Source: Synchiropus splendidus
Taxonomy: Eukaryota > Chordata > Actinopteri > Syngnathiformes > Callionymidae
Assembly (NCBI RefSeq): GCF_027744825.2
Contig: NC_071351.1
Span: forward strand, 18,985,001 to 19,049,000
DNA: 64,000 nt
Direction of reading: 5' to 3'
Below the pieces are notes generated by a model that did not search any database, was not told the origin of the DNA, and was given only the letters and a program-made list of their open reading frames with translations. The translations under genes and the position numbers were made by a program. Position 1 is the stretch's first letter. The number at the start of each line of letters is the position of its first letter. Positions 37,790 through 52,077 of this stretch are shown in pieces.

Positions 37790-40700
37790 CTGCTATAGTG
37801 GGAGGTTAAAATTTCATGTTCTGAAGCTTCCCTGAAAAGTTATGGCACAATGCACAAAAACGCTTTTCAGCCTGAGATAAGGTGGGTTTCGGAACGCCAA
37901 ACATAAAAGTGTTGATAACTTTAGAAAAACACTTCAGACAGTTTAGATTTGATGTGCAACTACTAGAAAGACCCTTTCTGCTATAGTGGGAGGTTAAAAT
38001 TTCATGTTCTGAAGCTTCCCTGAAAAGTTATGGCACAATGCACAAAAACGCTTTTCAGCCTGAGATAAGGTGGGTTTCGGAACGCCAAACATAAAAGTGT
38101 TGATAACTTTCGAAAAACACTTCAGAGAGCTTAGATTTGATGTGCACCTACTAGAAAGACCCTTTCTGCTATAGTGGGAGGTTAAAATTTCATGTTCTGA
38201 AGCTTCCCTGAAAAGTTATGGCACAATGCGTAAAAACGCTTTTCAGCCTGAGATAAGGTGGGTTTCGGAACGCCAAACATAAAAGTGTTGATAACTTTGG
38301 AAAAACACTTCAGACAGTTTAGATTTGATGTGCAACTACTAGAAAGACCCTTTCTGCTATAGTGGGAGGTTAAAATTTCATGTTCTGAAGCTTTCCTGAA
38401 AAGTTATGGCACAATGCACAAAAACGCTTTTCAGCCTGAGATAAGGTGGGTTTCGGAACGCCAAACATAAAAGTGTTGATAACTTTTGAAAAACACTTCA
38501 GACAGCTTAGATTTGATGTGCAACTACTAGAAAGACCCTTTCTGCTATAGTGGGAGGTTAAAATTTCATGTTCTGAAGCTTCCCTGAAAAGTTATGGCAC
38601 AATGCGTAAAAACGCTTTTCAGCCTGAGATAAGGTGGGTTTCGGAACGCCAAACATAAAAGTGTTGATAACTTTGGAAAAACACTTCAGACAGTTTAGAT
38701 TTGATGTGCAACTACTAGAAAGACCCTTTCTGCTATAGTGGGAGGTTAAAATTTCATGTTCTGAAGCTTCCCTGAAAAGTTATGGCACAATGCACAAAAA
38801 CGCTTTTCAGCCTGAGATAAGGTGGGTTTCGGAACGCCAAACATAAAAGTGTTGATAACTTTGGAAACACACTTCAGACAGTTTAGATTTGATGTGCAAC
38901 TACTAGAAAGACCCTTTCTGCTATAGTGAGAGGTTAAAATTTCATGTTCTGAAGCTTCCCTGAAAAGTTATGGCACAATGCACAAAAACGCTTTTCAGCC
39001 TGAGATAAGGTGGGTTTCGGAACGCCAAACATAAAAGTGTTGATAACTTTGGAAAAACACTTCAGACAGTTTAGATTTGATGTGCAACTACTAGAAAGAC
39101 CCTTTCTGCTATAGTGGGAGGTTAAAATTTCATGTTCTGAAGCTTCCCTGAAAAGTTATGGCACAATGCACAAAAACGCTTTTCAGCCTGAGATAAGGTG
39201 GGTTTCGGAACGCCAAACATAAAAGTGTTGATAACTTTCGAAAAACACTTCAGAAAGCTTAGATTTGATGTGCACCTACTAGAAAGACCCTTTCTGCTAT
39301 AGTGGGAGGTTAAAATTTCATGTTCTGAAGCTTCCCTGAAAAGTTATGGCACAATGCGTAAAAACGCTTTTCAGCCTGAGATAAGGTGGGTTTCGGAACG
39401 CCAAACATAAAAGTGTTGATAACTTTGGAAAAACACTTCAGACAGTTTAGATTTGATGTGCAACTACTAGAAAGACCCTTTCTGCTATAGTGGGAGGTTA
39501 AAATTTCATGTTCTGAAGCTTCCCTGAAAAGTTATGGCACAATGCACAAAAACGCTTTTCAGCCTGAGATAAGGTGGGTTTCGGAACGCCAAACATAAAA
39601 GTGTTAATAACTTTGGAAAAACACTTCAGACAGTTTAGATTTGATGTGCAACTACTAGAAAGACCCTTTCTGCTATAGTGGGAGGTTAAAATTTCATGTT
39701 CTGAAGCTTCCCTGAAAAGTTATGGCACAATGCACAAAAACGCTTTTCCGCCTGAGATAAGGTGGGTTTCGGAACGCCAAACATAAAAGTGTTGATAACT
39801 TTCGAAAAACACTTCAGAGAGCTTAGATTTGATGTGCACCTACTAGAAAGACCCTTTCTGCTATAGTGGGAGGTTAAAATTTCATGTTCTGAAGCTTCCC
39901 TGAAAAGTTATGGCACAATGCGTAAAAACGCTTTTCAGCCTGAGATAAGGTGGGTTTCGGAACGCCAAACATAAAAGTGTTGATAACTTTGGAAAAACAC
40001 TTCAGACAGTTTAGATTTGATGTGCAACTACTAGAAAGACCCTTTCTGCTATAGTGGGAGGTTAAAATTTCATGTTCTGAAGCTTTCCTGAAAAGTTATT
40101 GCACAATGCACAAAAACGCTTTTCAGCCTGAGATAAGGTGGGTTTCGGAACGCCAAACATAAAAGTGTTGATAACTTTTGAAAAACACTTCAGACAGCTT
40201 AGATTTGATGTGCAACTACTAGAAAGACCCTTTCTGCTATAGTGGGAGGTTAAAATTTCATGTTCTGAAGCTTCCCTGAAAAGTTATGGCACAATGCACA
40301 AAAACGCTTTTCAGCCTGAGATAAGGTGGGTTTCGGAACGCCAAACATAAAAGTGTTGATAACTTTGGAAAAACACTTCAGACAGTTTAGATTTGATGTG
40401 CAACTACTAGAAAGACCCTTTCTGCTATAGTGGGAGGTTAAAATTTCATGTTCTGAAGCTTCCCTGAAAAGTTATGGCACAATGCACAAAAACGCTTTTC
40501 AGCCTGAGATAAGGTGGGTTTCGGAACGCCAAACATAAAAGTGTTGATAACTTTCGAAAAACACTTCAGAGAGCTTAGATTTGATGTGCACCTACTAGAA
40601 AGACCCTTTCTGCTATAGTGGGAGGTTAAAATTTCATGTTCTGAAGCTTCCCTGAAAAGTTATGGCACAATGCGTAAAAACGCTTTTCAGCCTGAGATAA

Positions 40701-40985
40701 GGTGGGTTTCGGAACGCCAAACATAAAAGTGTTGATAACTTTGGAAAAACACTTCAGACAGTTTAGATTTGATGTGCAACTACTAGAAAGACCCTTTCTG
40801 CTATAGTGGGAGGTTAAAATTTCATGTTCTGAAGCTTTCCTGAAAAGTTATGGCACAATGCACAAAAACGCTTTTCAGCCTGAGATAAGGTGGGTTTCGG
40901 AACGCCAAACATAAAAGTGTTGATAACTTTTGAAAAACACTTCAGACAGCTTAGATTTGATGTGCAACTACTAGAAAGACCCTTT
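37790..40985. repeat. 17-monomer block, second member of the 45-spaced pair
   Basis: It matches 29330-32525 at +8,460 bp by the TAGTGAGAGG and TTATTGCAC markers and by the unit order at both ends. Private changes are TTTAGAAAAAC near 37923, GGAAACACAC near 38866, CAGAAAG near 39255 and TTTCCGCC near 39750. It ends where the next unit is C (40986) instead of the G unit that follows the first member. Confidence 0.75.
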
Positions 40986-43241
40986 CTGCTATAGTGGGAG
41001 GTTAAAATTTCATGTTCTGAAGCTTCCCTGAAAAGTTATGGCACAATGCACAAAAACGCTTTTCAGCCTGAGATAAGGTGGGTTTCGGAACGCCAAACAT
41101 AAAAGTGTTGATAACTTTCGAAAAACACTTCAGAGAGCTTAGATTTGATGTGCACCTACTAGAAAGACCCTTTCTGCTATAGTGGGAGGTTAAAATTTCA
41201 TGTTCTGAAGCTTTCCTGAAAAGTTATGGCACAATGCACAAAAACGCTTTTCAGCCTGAGATAAGGTGGGTTTCGGAACGCCAAACATAAAAGTGTTGAT
41301 AACTTTCGAAAAACACTTCAGAGAGCTTAGATTTGATGTGCACCTACTAGAAAGACCCTGTCTGCTATAGTGGGAGGTTAAAATTTCATGTTCTGAAGCT
41401 TCCCTGAAAAGTTATGGCACAATGCGTAAAAACGCTTTTCAGCCTGAGATAAGGTGGGTTTCGGAACGCCAAACATAAAAGTGTTGATAACTTTGGAAAA
41501 ACACTTCAGACAGTTTAGATTTGATGTGCAACTACTAGAAAGACCCTTTCTGCTATAGTGGGAGGTTAAAATTTCATGTTCTGAAGCTTCCCTGAAAAGT
41601 TATGGCACAATGCACAAAAACGCTTTTCAGCCTGAGATAAGGTGGGTTTCGGAACGCCAAACATAAAAGTGTTAATAACTTTGGAAAAACACTTCAGACA
41701 GTTTAGATTTGATGTGCAACTACTAGAAAGACCCTTTCTGCTATAGTGGGAGGTTAAAATTTCATGTTCTGAAGCTTCCCTGAAAAGTTATGGCACAATG
41801 CACAAAAACGCTTTTCAGCCTGAGATAAGGTGGGTTTCGGAACGCCAAACATAAAAGTGTTGATAACTTTTGAAAAACACTTCAGACAGCTTAGATTTGA
41901 TGTGCAACTACTAGAAAGACCCTTTCTGCTATAGTGGGAGGTTAAAATTTCATGTTCTGAAACTTTCCTGAAAAGTTATGGCACAATGCACAAAAACGCA
42001 TTTCAGCCTGAGATAAGGTGGGTTTCGGAACGCCAAACATAAAAGTGTTGATAACTTTGGAAAAACACTTCAGACAGTTTAGATTTGATGTGCAACTACT
42101 AGAAAGACCCTTTCTGCTATAGTGGGAGGTTAAAATTTCATGTTCTGAAGCTTCCCTGAAAAGTTATGGCACAATGCACAAAAACGCTTTTCAGCCTGAG
42201 ATAAGGTGGGTTTCGGAACGCCAAACATAAAAGTGTTGATAACTTTCGAAAAACACTTCAGAGAGCTTAGATTTGATGTGCACCTACTAGAAAGACCCTT
42301 TCTGCTATAGTGGGAGGTTAAAATTTCATGTTCTGAAGCTTCCCTGAAAAGTTATGGCACAATGCGTAAAAACGCTTTTCAGCCTGAGATAAGGTGGGTT
42401 TCGGAACGCCAAACATAAAAGTGTTGATAACTTTGGAAAAACACTTCAGACAGTTTAGATTTGATGTGCAACTACTAGAAAGACCCTTTCTGCTATAGTG
42501 GGAGGTTAAAATTTCATGTTCTGAAGCTTCCCTGAAAAGTTATGGCACAATGCACAAAAACGCTTTTCAGCCTGAGATAAGGTGGGTTTCGGAACGCCAA
42601 ACATAAAAGTGTTGATAACTTTGGAAAAACACTTCAGACAGTTTAGATTTGATGTGCAACTACTAGAAAGACCCTTTCTGCTATAGTGGGAGGTTAAAAT
42701 TTCATGTTCTGAAGCTTCCCTGAAAAGTTATGGCACAATGCACAAAAACGCTTTTCAGCCTGAGATAAGGTGGGTTTCGGAACGCCAAACATAAAAGTGT
42801 TGATAACTTTCGAAAAACACTTCAGAGAGCTTAGATTTGATGTGCACCTACTAGAAAGACCCTTTCTGCTATAGTGGGAGGTTAAAATTTCATGTTCTGA
42901 AGCTTCCCTGAAAAGTTATGGCACAATGCACAAAAACGCTTTTCAGCCTGAGATAAGGTGGGTTTCGGAACGCCAAACATAAAAGTGTTGATAACTTTCG
43001 AAAAACACTTCAGAGAGCTTAGATTTGATGTGCACCTACTAGAAAGACCCTTTCTGCTATAGTGGGAGGTTAAAATTTCATGTTCTGAAGCTTTCCTGAA
43101 AAGTTATGGCACAATGCACAAAAACGCTTTTCAGCCTGAGATAAGGTGGGTTTCGGAACGCCAAACATAAAAGTGTTGATAACTTTCGAAAAACACTTCA
43201 GAGAGCTTAGATTTGATGTGCACCTACTAGAAAGACCCTTT

Positions 43242-46200
43242 CTGCTATAGTGGGAGGTTAAAATTTCATGTTCTGAAGCTTCCCTGAAAAGTTATGGCAC
43301 AATGCGTAAAAACGCTTTTCAGCCTGAGATAAGGTGGGTTTCGGAACGCCAAACATAAAAGTGTTGATAACTTTGGAAAAACACTTCAGACAGTTTAGAT
43401 TTGATGTGCAACTACTAGAAAGACCCTTTCTGCTATAGTGGGAGGTTAAAATTTCATGTTCTGAAGCTTCCCTGAAAAGTTATGGCACAATGCACAAAAA
43501 CGCTTTTCAGCCTGAGATAAGGTGGGTTTCGGAACGCCAAACATAAAAGTGTTGATAACTTTGGAAAAACACTTCAGACAGTTTAGATTTGATGTGCAAC
43601 TACTAGAAAGACCCTTTCTGCTATAGTGGGAGGTTAAAATTTCATGTTCTGAAGCTTCCCTGAAAAGTTATGGCACAATGCACAAAAACGCTTTTCAGCC
43701 TGAGATAAGGTGGGTTTCGGAACGCCAAACATAAAAGTGTTGATAACTTTCGAAAAACACTTCAGAGAGCTTAGATTTGATGTGCACCTACTAGAAAGAC
43801 CCTTTCTGCTATAGTGGGAGGTTAAAATTTCATGTTCTGAAGCTTCCCTGAAAAGTTATGGCACAATGCGTAAAAACGCTTTTCAGCCTGAGATAAGGTG
43901 GGTTTCGGAACGCCAAACATAAAAGTGTTGATAACTTTGGAAAAACACTACAGACAGTTTAGATTTGATGTGCAACTACTAGAAAGACCCTTTCTGCTAT
44001 AGTGGGAGGTTAAAATTTCATGTTCTGAAGCTTTCCTGAAAAGTTATGGCACAATGCACAAAAACGCTTTTCAGCCTGAGATAAGGTGGGTTTCGGAACG
44101 CCAAACATAAAAGTGTTGATAACTTTGGAAAAACACTTCAGACAGTTTAGATTTGATGTGCAACTACTAGAAAGACCCTTTCTGCTATAGTGGGAGGTTA
44201 AAATTTCATGTTCTGAAGCTTTCCTGAAAAGTTATGGCACAATGCACAAAAACGCTTTTCAGCCTGAGATAAGGTGGGTTTCGGAACGCCAAACATAAAA
44301 GTGTTGATAACTTTTGAAAAACACTTCAGACAGCTTAGATTTGATGTGCAACTACTAGAAAGACCCTTTCTGCTATAGTGGGAGGTTAAAATTTCATGTT
44401 CTGAAGCTTCCCTGAAAAGTTATGGCACAATGCACAAAAACGCTTTTCAGCCTGAGATAAGGTGGGTTTCGGAACGCCAAACATAAAAGTGTTGATAACT
44501 TTGGAAAAACACTTCAGACAGTTTAGATTTGATGTGCAACTACTAGAAAGACCCTTTCTGCTATAGTGGGAGGTTAAAATTTCATGTTCTGAGGCTTCCC
44601 TGAAAAGTTATGGCACAATGCACAAAAACGCTTTTCAGCCTGAGATAAGGTGGGTTTCGGAACGCCAAACATAAAAGTGTTGATAACTTTGGAAAAACAC
44701 TTCAGACAGTTTAGATTTGATGTGCAACTACTAGAAAGACCCTTTCTGCTATAGTGGGAGGTTAAAATTTCATGTTCTGAAGCTTCCCTGAAAAGTTATG
44801 GCACAATGCACAAAAACGCTTTTCAGCCTGAGATAAGGTGGGTTTCGGAACGCCAAACATAAAAATGTTAATAACTTTGGAAAAACACTTCAGACAGTTT
44901 AGATTTGATGTGCAACTACTAGAAAGACCCTTTCTGCTATAGTGGGAGGTTAAAATTTCATGTTCTGAAGCTTCCCTGAAAAGTTATGGCACAATGCACA
45001 AAAACGCTTTTCAGCCTGAGATAAGGTGGGTTTCGGAACGCCAAACATAAAAGTGTTGATAACTTTCGAAAAGCACTTCAGACAGCTTAGATTTGATGTG
45101 CACCTACTAGAAAGACCCTTTCTGCTATAGTGGGAGGTTAAAATTTCATGTTCTGAAGCTTCCCTGAAAAGTTATGGCACAATGCGTAAAAACGCTTTTC
45201 AGCCTGATATAAGGTGGGTTTCGGAACGCCAAACATAAAAGTGTTGATAACTTTGGAAAAACACTTCAGACAGTTTAGATTTGATGTGCAACTACTAGAA
45301 AGACCCTTTCTGCTATAGTGGGAGGTTAAAATTTCATGTTCTGAAGCTTCCCTGAAAAGTTATGGCACAATGCACAAAAACGCTTTTCAGCCTGAGATAA
45401 GGTGGGTTTCGGAACGCCAAACATAAAAGTGTTAATAACTTTGGAAAAACACTTCAGACAGTTTAGATTTGATGTGCAACTACTAGAAAGACCCTTTCTG
45501 CTATAGTGGGAGGTTAAAATTTCATGTTCTGAAGCTTTCCTGAAAAGTTATGGCACAATGCACAAAAACGCTTTTCAGCCTGAGATAAGGTGGGTTTCGG
45601 AACGCCAAACATAAAAGTGTTGATAACTTTGGAAAAACACTTCAGACAGTTTAGATTTGATGTGCAACTACTAGAAAGACCCTTTCTGCTATAGTGGGAG
45701 GTTAAAATTTCATGTTCTGAAGCTTTCCTGAAAAGTTATGGCACAATGCACAAAAACGCTTTTCAGCCTGAGATAAGGTGGGTTTCGGAACGCCAAACAT
45801 AAAAGTGTTGATAACTTTTGAAAAACACTTCAGACAGCTTAGATTTGATGTGCAACTACTAGAAAGACCCTTTCTGCTATAGTGGGAGGTTAAAATTTCA
45901 TGTTCTGAAGCTTCCCTGAAAAGTTATGGCACAATGCACAAAAACGCTTTTCAGCCTGAGATAAGGTGGGTTTCGGAACGCCAAACATAAAAGTGTTGAT
46001 AACTTTGGAAAAACACTTCAGACAGTTTAGATTTGATGTGCAACTACTAGAAAGACCCTTTCTGCTATAGTGGGAGGTTAAAATTTCATGTTCTGAAGCT
46101 TCCCTGAAAAGTTATGGCACAATGCACAAAAACGCTTTTCAGCCTGAGATAAGGTGGGTTTCGGAACGCCAAACATAAAAATGTTAATAACTTTGGAAAA

Positions 46201-48208
46201 ACACTTCAGACAGTTTAGATTTGATGTGCAACTACTAGAAAGACCCTTTCTGCTATAGTGGGAGGTTAAAATTTCATGTTCTGAAGCTTCCCTGAAAAGT
46301 TATGGCACAATGCACAAAAACGCTTTTCAGCCTGAGATAAGGTGGGTTTCGGAACGCCAAACATAAAAGTGTTGATAACTTTCGAAAAACACTTCAGACA
46401 GCTTAGATTTGATGTGCACCTACTAGAAAGACCCTTTCTGCTATAGTGGGAGGTTAAAATTTCATGTTCTGAAGCTTCCCTGAAAAGTTATGGCACAATG
46501 CGTAAAAACGCTTTTCAGCCTGAGATAAGGTGGGTTTCGGAACGCCAAACATAAAAGTGTTGATAACTTTGGAAAAACACTTCAGACAGTTTAGATTTGA
46601 TGTGCAACTACTAGAAAGACCCTTTCTGCTATAGTGGGAGGTTAAAATTTCATGTTCTGAAGCTTCCCTGAAAAGTTATGGCACAATGCACAAAAACGCT
46701 TTTCAGCCTGAGATAAGGTGGGTTTCGGAACGCCAAACATAAAAGTGTTAATAACTTTGGAAAAACACTTCAGACAGTTTAGATTTGATGTGCAACTACT
46801 AGAAAGACCCTTTCTGCTATAGTGGGAGGTTAAAATTTCATGTTCTGAAGCTTTCCTGAAAAGTTATGGCACAATGCACAAAAACGCTTTTCAGCCTGAG
46901 ATAAGGTGGGTTTCGGAACGCCAAACATAAAAGTGTTGATAACTTTGGAAAAACACTTCAGACAGTTTAGATTTGATGTGCAACTACTAGAAAGACCCTT
47001 TCTGCTATAGTGGGAGGTTAAAATTTCATGTTCTGAAGCTTTCCTGAAAAGTTATGGCACAATGCACAAAAACGCTTTTCAGCCTGAGATAAGGTGGGTT
47101 TCGGAACGCCAAACATAAAAGTGTTGATAACTTTTGAAAAACACTTCAGACAGCTTAGATTTGATGTGCAACTACTAGAAAGACCCTTTCTGCTATAGTG
47201 GGAGGTTAAAATTTCATGTTCTGAAGCTTCCCTGAAAAGTTATGGCACAATGCACAAAAACGCTTTTCAGCCTGAGATAAGGTGGGTTTCGGAACGCCAA
47301 ACATAAAAGTGTTGATAACTTTGGAAAAACACTTCAGACAGTTTAGATTTGATGTGCAACTACTAGAAAGACCCTTTCTGCTATAGTGGGAGGTTAAAAT
47401 TTCATGTTCTGAGGCTTCCCTGAAAAGTTATGGCACAATGCACAAAAACGCTTTTCAGCCTGAGATAAGGTGGGTTTCGGAACGCCAAACATAAAAGTGT
47501 TGATAACTTTGGAAAAACACTTCAGACAGTTTAGATTTGATGTGCAACTACTAGAAAGACCCTTTCTGCTATAGTGGGAGGTTAAAATTTCATGTTCTGA
47601 AGCTTCCCTGAAAAGTTATGGCACAATGCACAAAAACTTTTTTCAGCCTGAGATAAGGTGGGTTTCGGAACGCCAAACATAAAAGTGTTAATAACTTTGG
47701 AAAAACACTTCAGACAGTTTAGATTTGATGTGCAACTACTAGAAAGACCCTTTCTGCTATAGTGGGAGGTTAAAATTTCATGTTCTGAAGCTTCCCTGAA
47801 AAGTTATGGCACAATGCACAAAAACGCTTTTCAACCTGAGATAAGGTGGGTTTCGGAACGCCAAACATAAAAGTGTTGATAACTTTCGAAAAACACTTCA
47901 GAGAGCTTAGATTTGATGTGCACCTACTAGAAAGACCCTTTCTGCTATAGTGGGAGGTTAAAATTTCATGTTCTGAAGCTTCCCTGAAAAGTTATGGCAC
48001 AATGCGTAAAAACGCTTTTCAGCCTGAGATAAGGTGGGTTTCGGAACGCCAAACATAAAAGTGTTGATAACTTTGGAAAAACACTTCAGACAGTTTAGAT
48101 TTGATGTGCAACTACTAGAAAGACCCTTTCTGCTATAGTGGGAGGTTAAAATTTCATGTTCTGAAGCTTTCCTGAAAAGTTATGGCACAATGCACAAAAA
48201 CGCTTTTC
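43242..48208. repeat. 4.97 kb block duplicated at 59034-64000, first copy
   Basis: All 26 full units match in type with those 15,792 bp (84 monomers) downstream. Shared rare markers are CACTACAG (43950), TGAGGCTT (44593, 47413), AAAAATGTTAAT (44866, 46182), CTGATATAAG (45208), AACTTTTTTC (from 47637) and CAACCTG (47834). The only differences noticed are G at about 45073 (AAAAGCAC here) and T at 63126 in the partner. It contains the heptamer pattern described at 45310 and ends inside the 27-mer duplication, so the events are nested. Confidence 0.92.
45310..46625. repeat. Heptamer sub-HOR (1,316 bp)
   Basis: Seven units in order: 125A G-type, 41T G, 41T T, G, AAAAATGTTAAT (125A), C with 150C, B. 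Equivalent sets are at 57154-58469 and 61102-62417, and a modified set with an added TGAGGCTT unit precedes each copy of the larger block. The marker AAAAATG occurs 1,316 bp apart at 44866 and 46182. This is the tetramer enlarged by three units and is characteristic of the right-hand domain. Confidence 0.8.
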
Positions 48209-51200
48209 AGCCTGAGATAAGGTGGGTTTCGGAACGCCAAACATAAAAGTGTTGATAACTTTTGAAAAACACTTCAGACAGCTTAGATTTGATGTGCAAC
48301 TACTAGAAAGACCCTTTCTGCTATAGTGGGAGGTTAAAATTTCATGTTCTGAAGCTTCCCTGAAAAGTTATGGCACAATGCACAAAAACGCTTTTCAGCC
48401 TGAGATAAGGTGGGTTTCGGAACGCCAAACATAAAAGTGTTGATAACTTTGGAAAAACACTTCAGACAGTTTAGATTTGATGTGCAACTACTAGAAAGAC
48501 CCTTTCTGCTATAGTGGGAGGTTAAAATTTCATGTTCTGAAGCTTCCCTGAAAAGTTATGGCACAATGCACAAAAACGCTTTTCAGCCTGAGATAAGGTG
48601 GGTTTCGGAACGCCAAACATAAAAGTGTTGATAACTTTCGAAAAACACTTCAGAGAGCTTAGATTTGATGTGCACCTACTAGAAAGACCCTTTCTGCTAT
48701 AGTGGGAGGTTAAAATTTCATGTTCTGAAGCTTCCCTGAAAAGTTATGGCACAATGCGTAAAAACGCTTTTCAGCCTGAGATAAGGTGGGTTTCGGAACG
48801 CCAAACATAAAAGTGTTGATAACTTTGGAAAAACACTTCAGAAAGCTTAGATTTGATGTGCAACTACTAGAAAGACCCTTTCTGCTATAGTGGGAGGTTA
48901 AAATTTCATGTTCTGAAGCTTCCCTGAAAAGTTATGGCACAATGCACAAAAACGCTTTTCAGCCTGAGATAAGGTGGGTTTCGGAACGCCAAACATAAAA
49001 GTGTTGATAACTTTGGAAAAACACTTCAGACAGTTTAGATTTGATGTGCACCTACTAGAAAGACCCTTTCTGCTATAGTGGGAGGTTAAAATTTCATGTT
49101 CTGAAGCTTCCCTGAAAAGTTATGGCACAATGCGTAAAAACGCTTTTCAGCCTGAGATAAGGTGGGTTTCGGAACGCCAAACATAAAAGTGTTGATAACT
49201 TTGGAAAAACACTTCAGACAGTTTAGATTTGATGTGCAACTACTAGAAAGACCCTTTCTGCTATAGTGGGAGGTTAAAATTTCATGTTCTGAAGCTTTCC
49301 TGAAAAGTTATGGCACAATGCACAAAAACGCTTTTCAGCCTGAGATAAGGTGGGTTTCGGAACGCCAAACATAAAAGTGTTGATAACTTTTGAAAAACAC
49401 TTCAGACAGCTTAGATTTGATGTGCAACTACTAGAAAGACCCTTTCTGCTATAGTGGGAGGTTAAAATTTCATGTTCTGAAGCTTCCCTGAAAAGTTATG
49501 GCACAATGCGTAAAAACGCTTTTCAGCCTGAGATAAGGTGGGTTTCGGAACGCCAAACATAAAAGTGTTGATAACTTTGGAAAAACACTTCAGACAGTTT
49601 AGATTTGATGTGCAACTACTAGAAAGACCCTTTCTGCTATAGTGGGAGGTTAAAATTTCATGTTCTGAAGCTTCCCTGAAAAGTTATGGCACAATGCACA
49701 AAAACGCTTTTCAGCCTGAGATAAGGTGGGTTTCGGAACGCCAAACATAAAAGTGTTGATAACTTTGGAAAAACACTTCAGACAGTTTAGATTTGATGTG
49801 CAACTACTAGAAAGACCCTTTCTGCTATAGTGAGAGGTTAAAATTTCATGTTCTGAAGCTTCCCTGAAAAGTTATGGCACAATGCACAAAAACGCTTTTC
49901 AGCCTGAGATAAGGTGGGTTTCGGAACGCCAAACATAAAAGTGTTGATAACTTTGGAAAAACACTTCAGACAGTTTAGATTTGATGTGCAACTACTAGAA
50001 AGACCCTTTCTGCTATAGTGGGAGGTTAAAATTTCATGTTCTGAAGCTTCACTGAAAAGTTATGGCACAATGCACAAAAACGCTTTTCAGCCTGAGATAA
50101 GGTGGGTTTCGGAACGCCAAACATAAAAGTATTGATAACTTTCGAAAAACACTTCAGACAGCTTAGATTTGATGTGCACCTACTAGAAAGACCCTTTCTG
50201 CTATAGTGGGAGGTTAAAATTTCATGTTCTGAAGCTTCCCTGAAAAGTTATGGCACAATGCGTAAAAACGCTTTTCAGCCTGAGATAAGGTGGGTTTCGG
50301 AACGCCAAACATAAAAGTGTTGATAACTTTGGAAAAACACTTCAGACAGTTTAGATTTGATGTGCAACTACTAGAAAGACCCTTTCTGCTATAGTGGGAG
50401 GTTAAAATTTCATGTTCTGAAGCTTCCCTGAAAAGTTATGGCACAATGCACAAAAACGCTTTTCAGCCTGAGATAAGGTGGGTTTCGGAACGCCAAACAT
50501 AAAAGTGTTAATAACTTTGGAAAAACACTTCAGACAGTTTAGATTTGATGTGCAACTACTAGAAAGACCCTTTCTGCTATAGTGGGAGGTTAAAATTTCA
50601 TGTTCTGAAGCTTCCCTGAAAAGTTATGGCACAATGCACAAAAACGCTTTTCAGCCTGAGATAAGGTGGGTTTCGGAACGCCAAACATAAAAGTGTTGAT
50701 AACTTTCGAAAAACACTTCAGAGAGCTTAGATTTGATGTGCACCTACTAGAAAGACCCTTTCTGCTATAGTGGGAGGTTAAAATTTCATGTTCTGAAGCT
50801 TCCCTGAAAAGTTATGGCACAATGCGTAAAAACGCTTTTCAGCCTGAGATAAGGTGGGTTTCGGAACGCCAAACATAAAAGTGTTGATAACTTTGGAAAA
50901 ACACTTCAGACAGTTTAGAATTGATGTGCAACTACTAGAAAGACCCTTTCTGCTATAGTGGGAGGTTAAAATTTCATGTTCTGAAGCTTTCCTGAAAAGT
51001 TATTGCACAATGCACAAAAACGCTTTTCAGCCTGAGATAAGGTGGGTTTCGGAACGCCAAACATAAAAGTGTTGATAACTTTTGAAAAACACTTCAGACA
51101 GCTTAGATTTGATGTGCAACTACTAGAAAGACCCTTTCTGCTATAGTGGGAGGTTAAAATTTCATGTTCTGAAGCTTCCCTGAAAAGTTATGGCACAATG

Positions 51201-52077
51201 CACAAAAACGCTTTTCAGCCTGAGATAAGGTGGGTTTCGGAACGCCAAACATAAAAGTGTTGATAACTTTGGAAAAACACTTCAGACAGTTTAGATTTGA
51301 TGTGCAACTACTAGAAAGACCCTTTCTGCTATAGTGGGAGGTTAAAATTTCATGTTCTGAAGCTTCCCTGAAAAGTTATGGCACAATGCACAAAAACGCT
51401 TTTCAGCCTGAGATAAGGTGGGTTTCGGAACGCCAAACATAAAAGTGTTGATAACTTTCGAAAAACACTTCAGAGAGCTTAGATTTGATGTGCACCTACT
51501 AGAAAGACCCTTTCTGCTATAGTGGGAGGTTAAAATTTCATGTTCTGAAGCTTCCCTGAAAAGTTATGGCACAATGCGTAAAAACGCTTTTCAGCCTGAG
51601 ATAAGGTGGGTTTCGGAACGCCAAACATAAAAGTGTTGATAACTTTGGAAAAACACTTCAGACAGTTTAGATTTGATGTGCAACTACTAGAAAGACCCTT
51701 TCTGCTATAGTGGGAGGTTAAAATTTCATGTTCTGAAGCTTCCCTGAAAAGTTATGGCACAATGCACAAAAACGCTTTTCAGCCTGAGATAAGGTGGGTT
51801 TCGGAACGCCAAACATAAAAGTGTTGATAACTTTCGAAAAACACTTCAGAGAGCTTAGATTTGATGTGCACCTACTAGAAAGACCCTTTCTGCTATAGTG
51901 GGAGGTTAAAATTTCATGTTCTGAAGCTTCCCTGAAAAGTTATGGCACAATGCGTAAAAACGCTTTTCAGCCTGAGATAAGGTGGGTTTCGGAACGCCAA
52001 ACATAAAAGTGTTGATAACTTTGGAAAAACACTTCAGACAGTTTAGATTTGATGTGCAACTACTAGAAAGACCCTTT
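47002..52077. repeat. 27-monomer tandem duplication, copy 1 (5,076 bp)
   Basis: Markers recur at exactly +5,076 bp: TGAGGCTT (47413/52489), AACTTTTTTC (47637/52713), CAACCTG (47834/52910), CAGAAAGCTT (48843/53919), TAGTGAGAGG (49833/54909), AGTATTG (50131/55207), TTAGAATTG (50920/55996) and TTATTGCAC (51004/56080). The only difference noticed is TTCACTG at 50049-50055 against TTTCCTG in copy 2. The unit before 47002 is 41T G, while the unit before copy 2 is GT, which fixes the left edge to one monomer. Confidence 0.93.
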
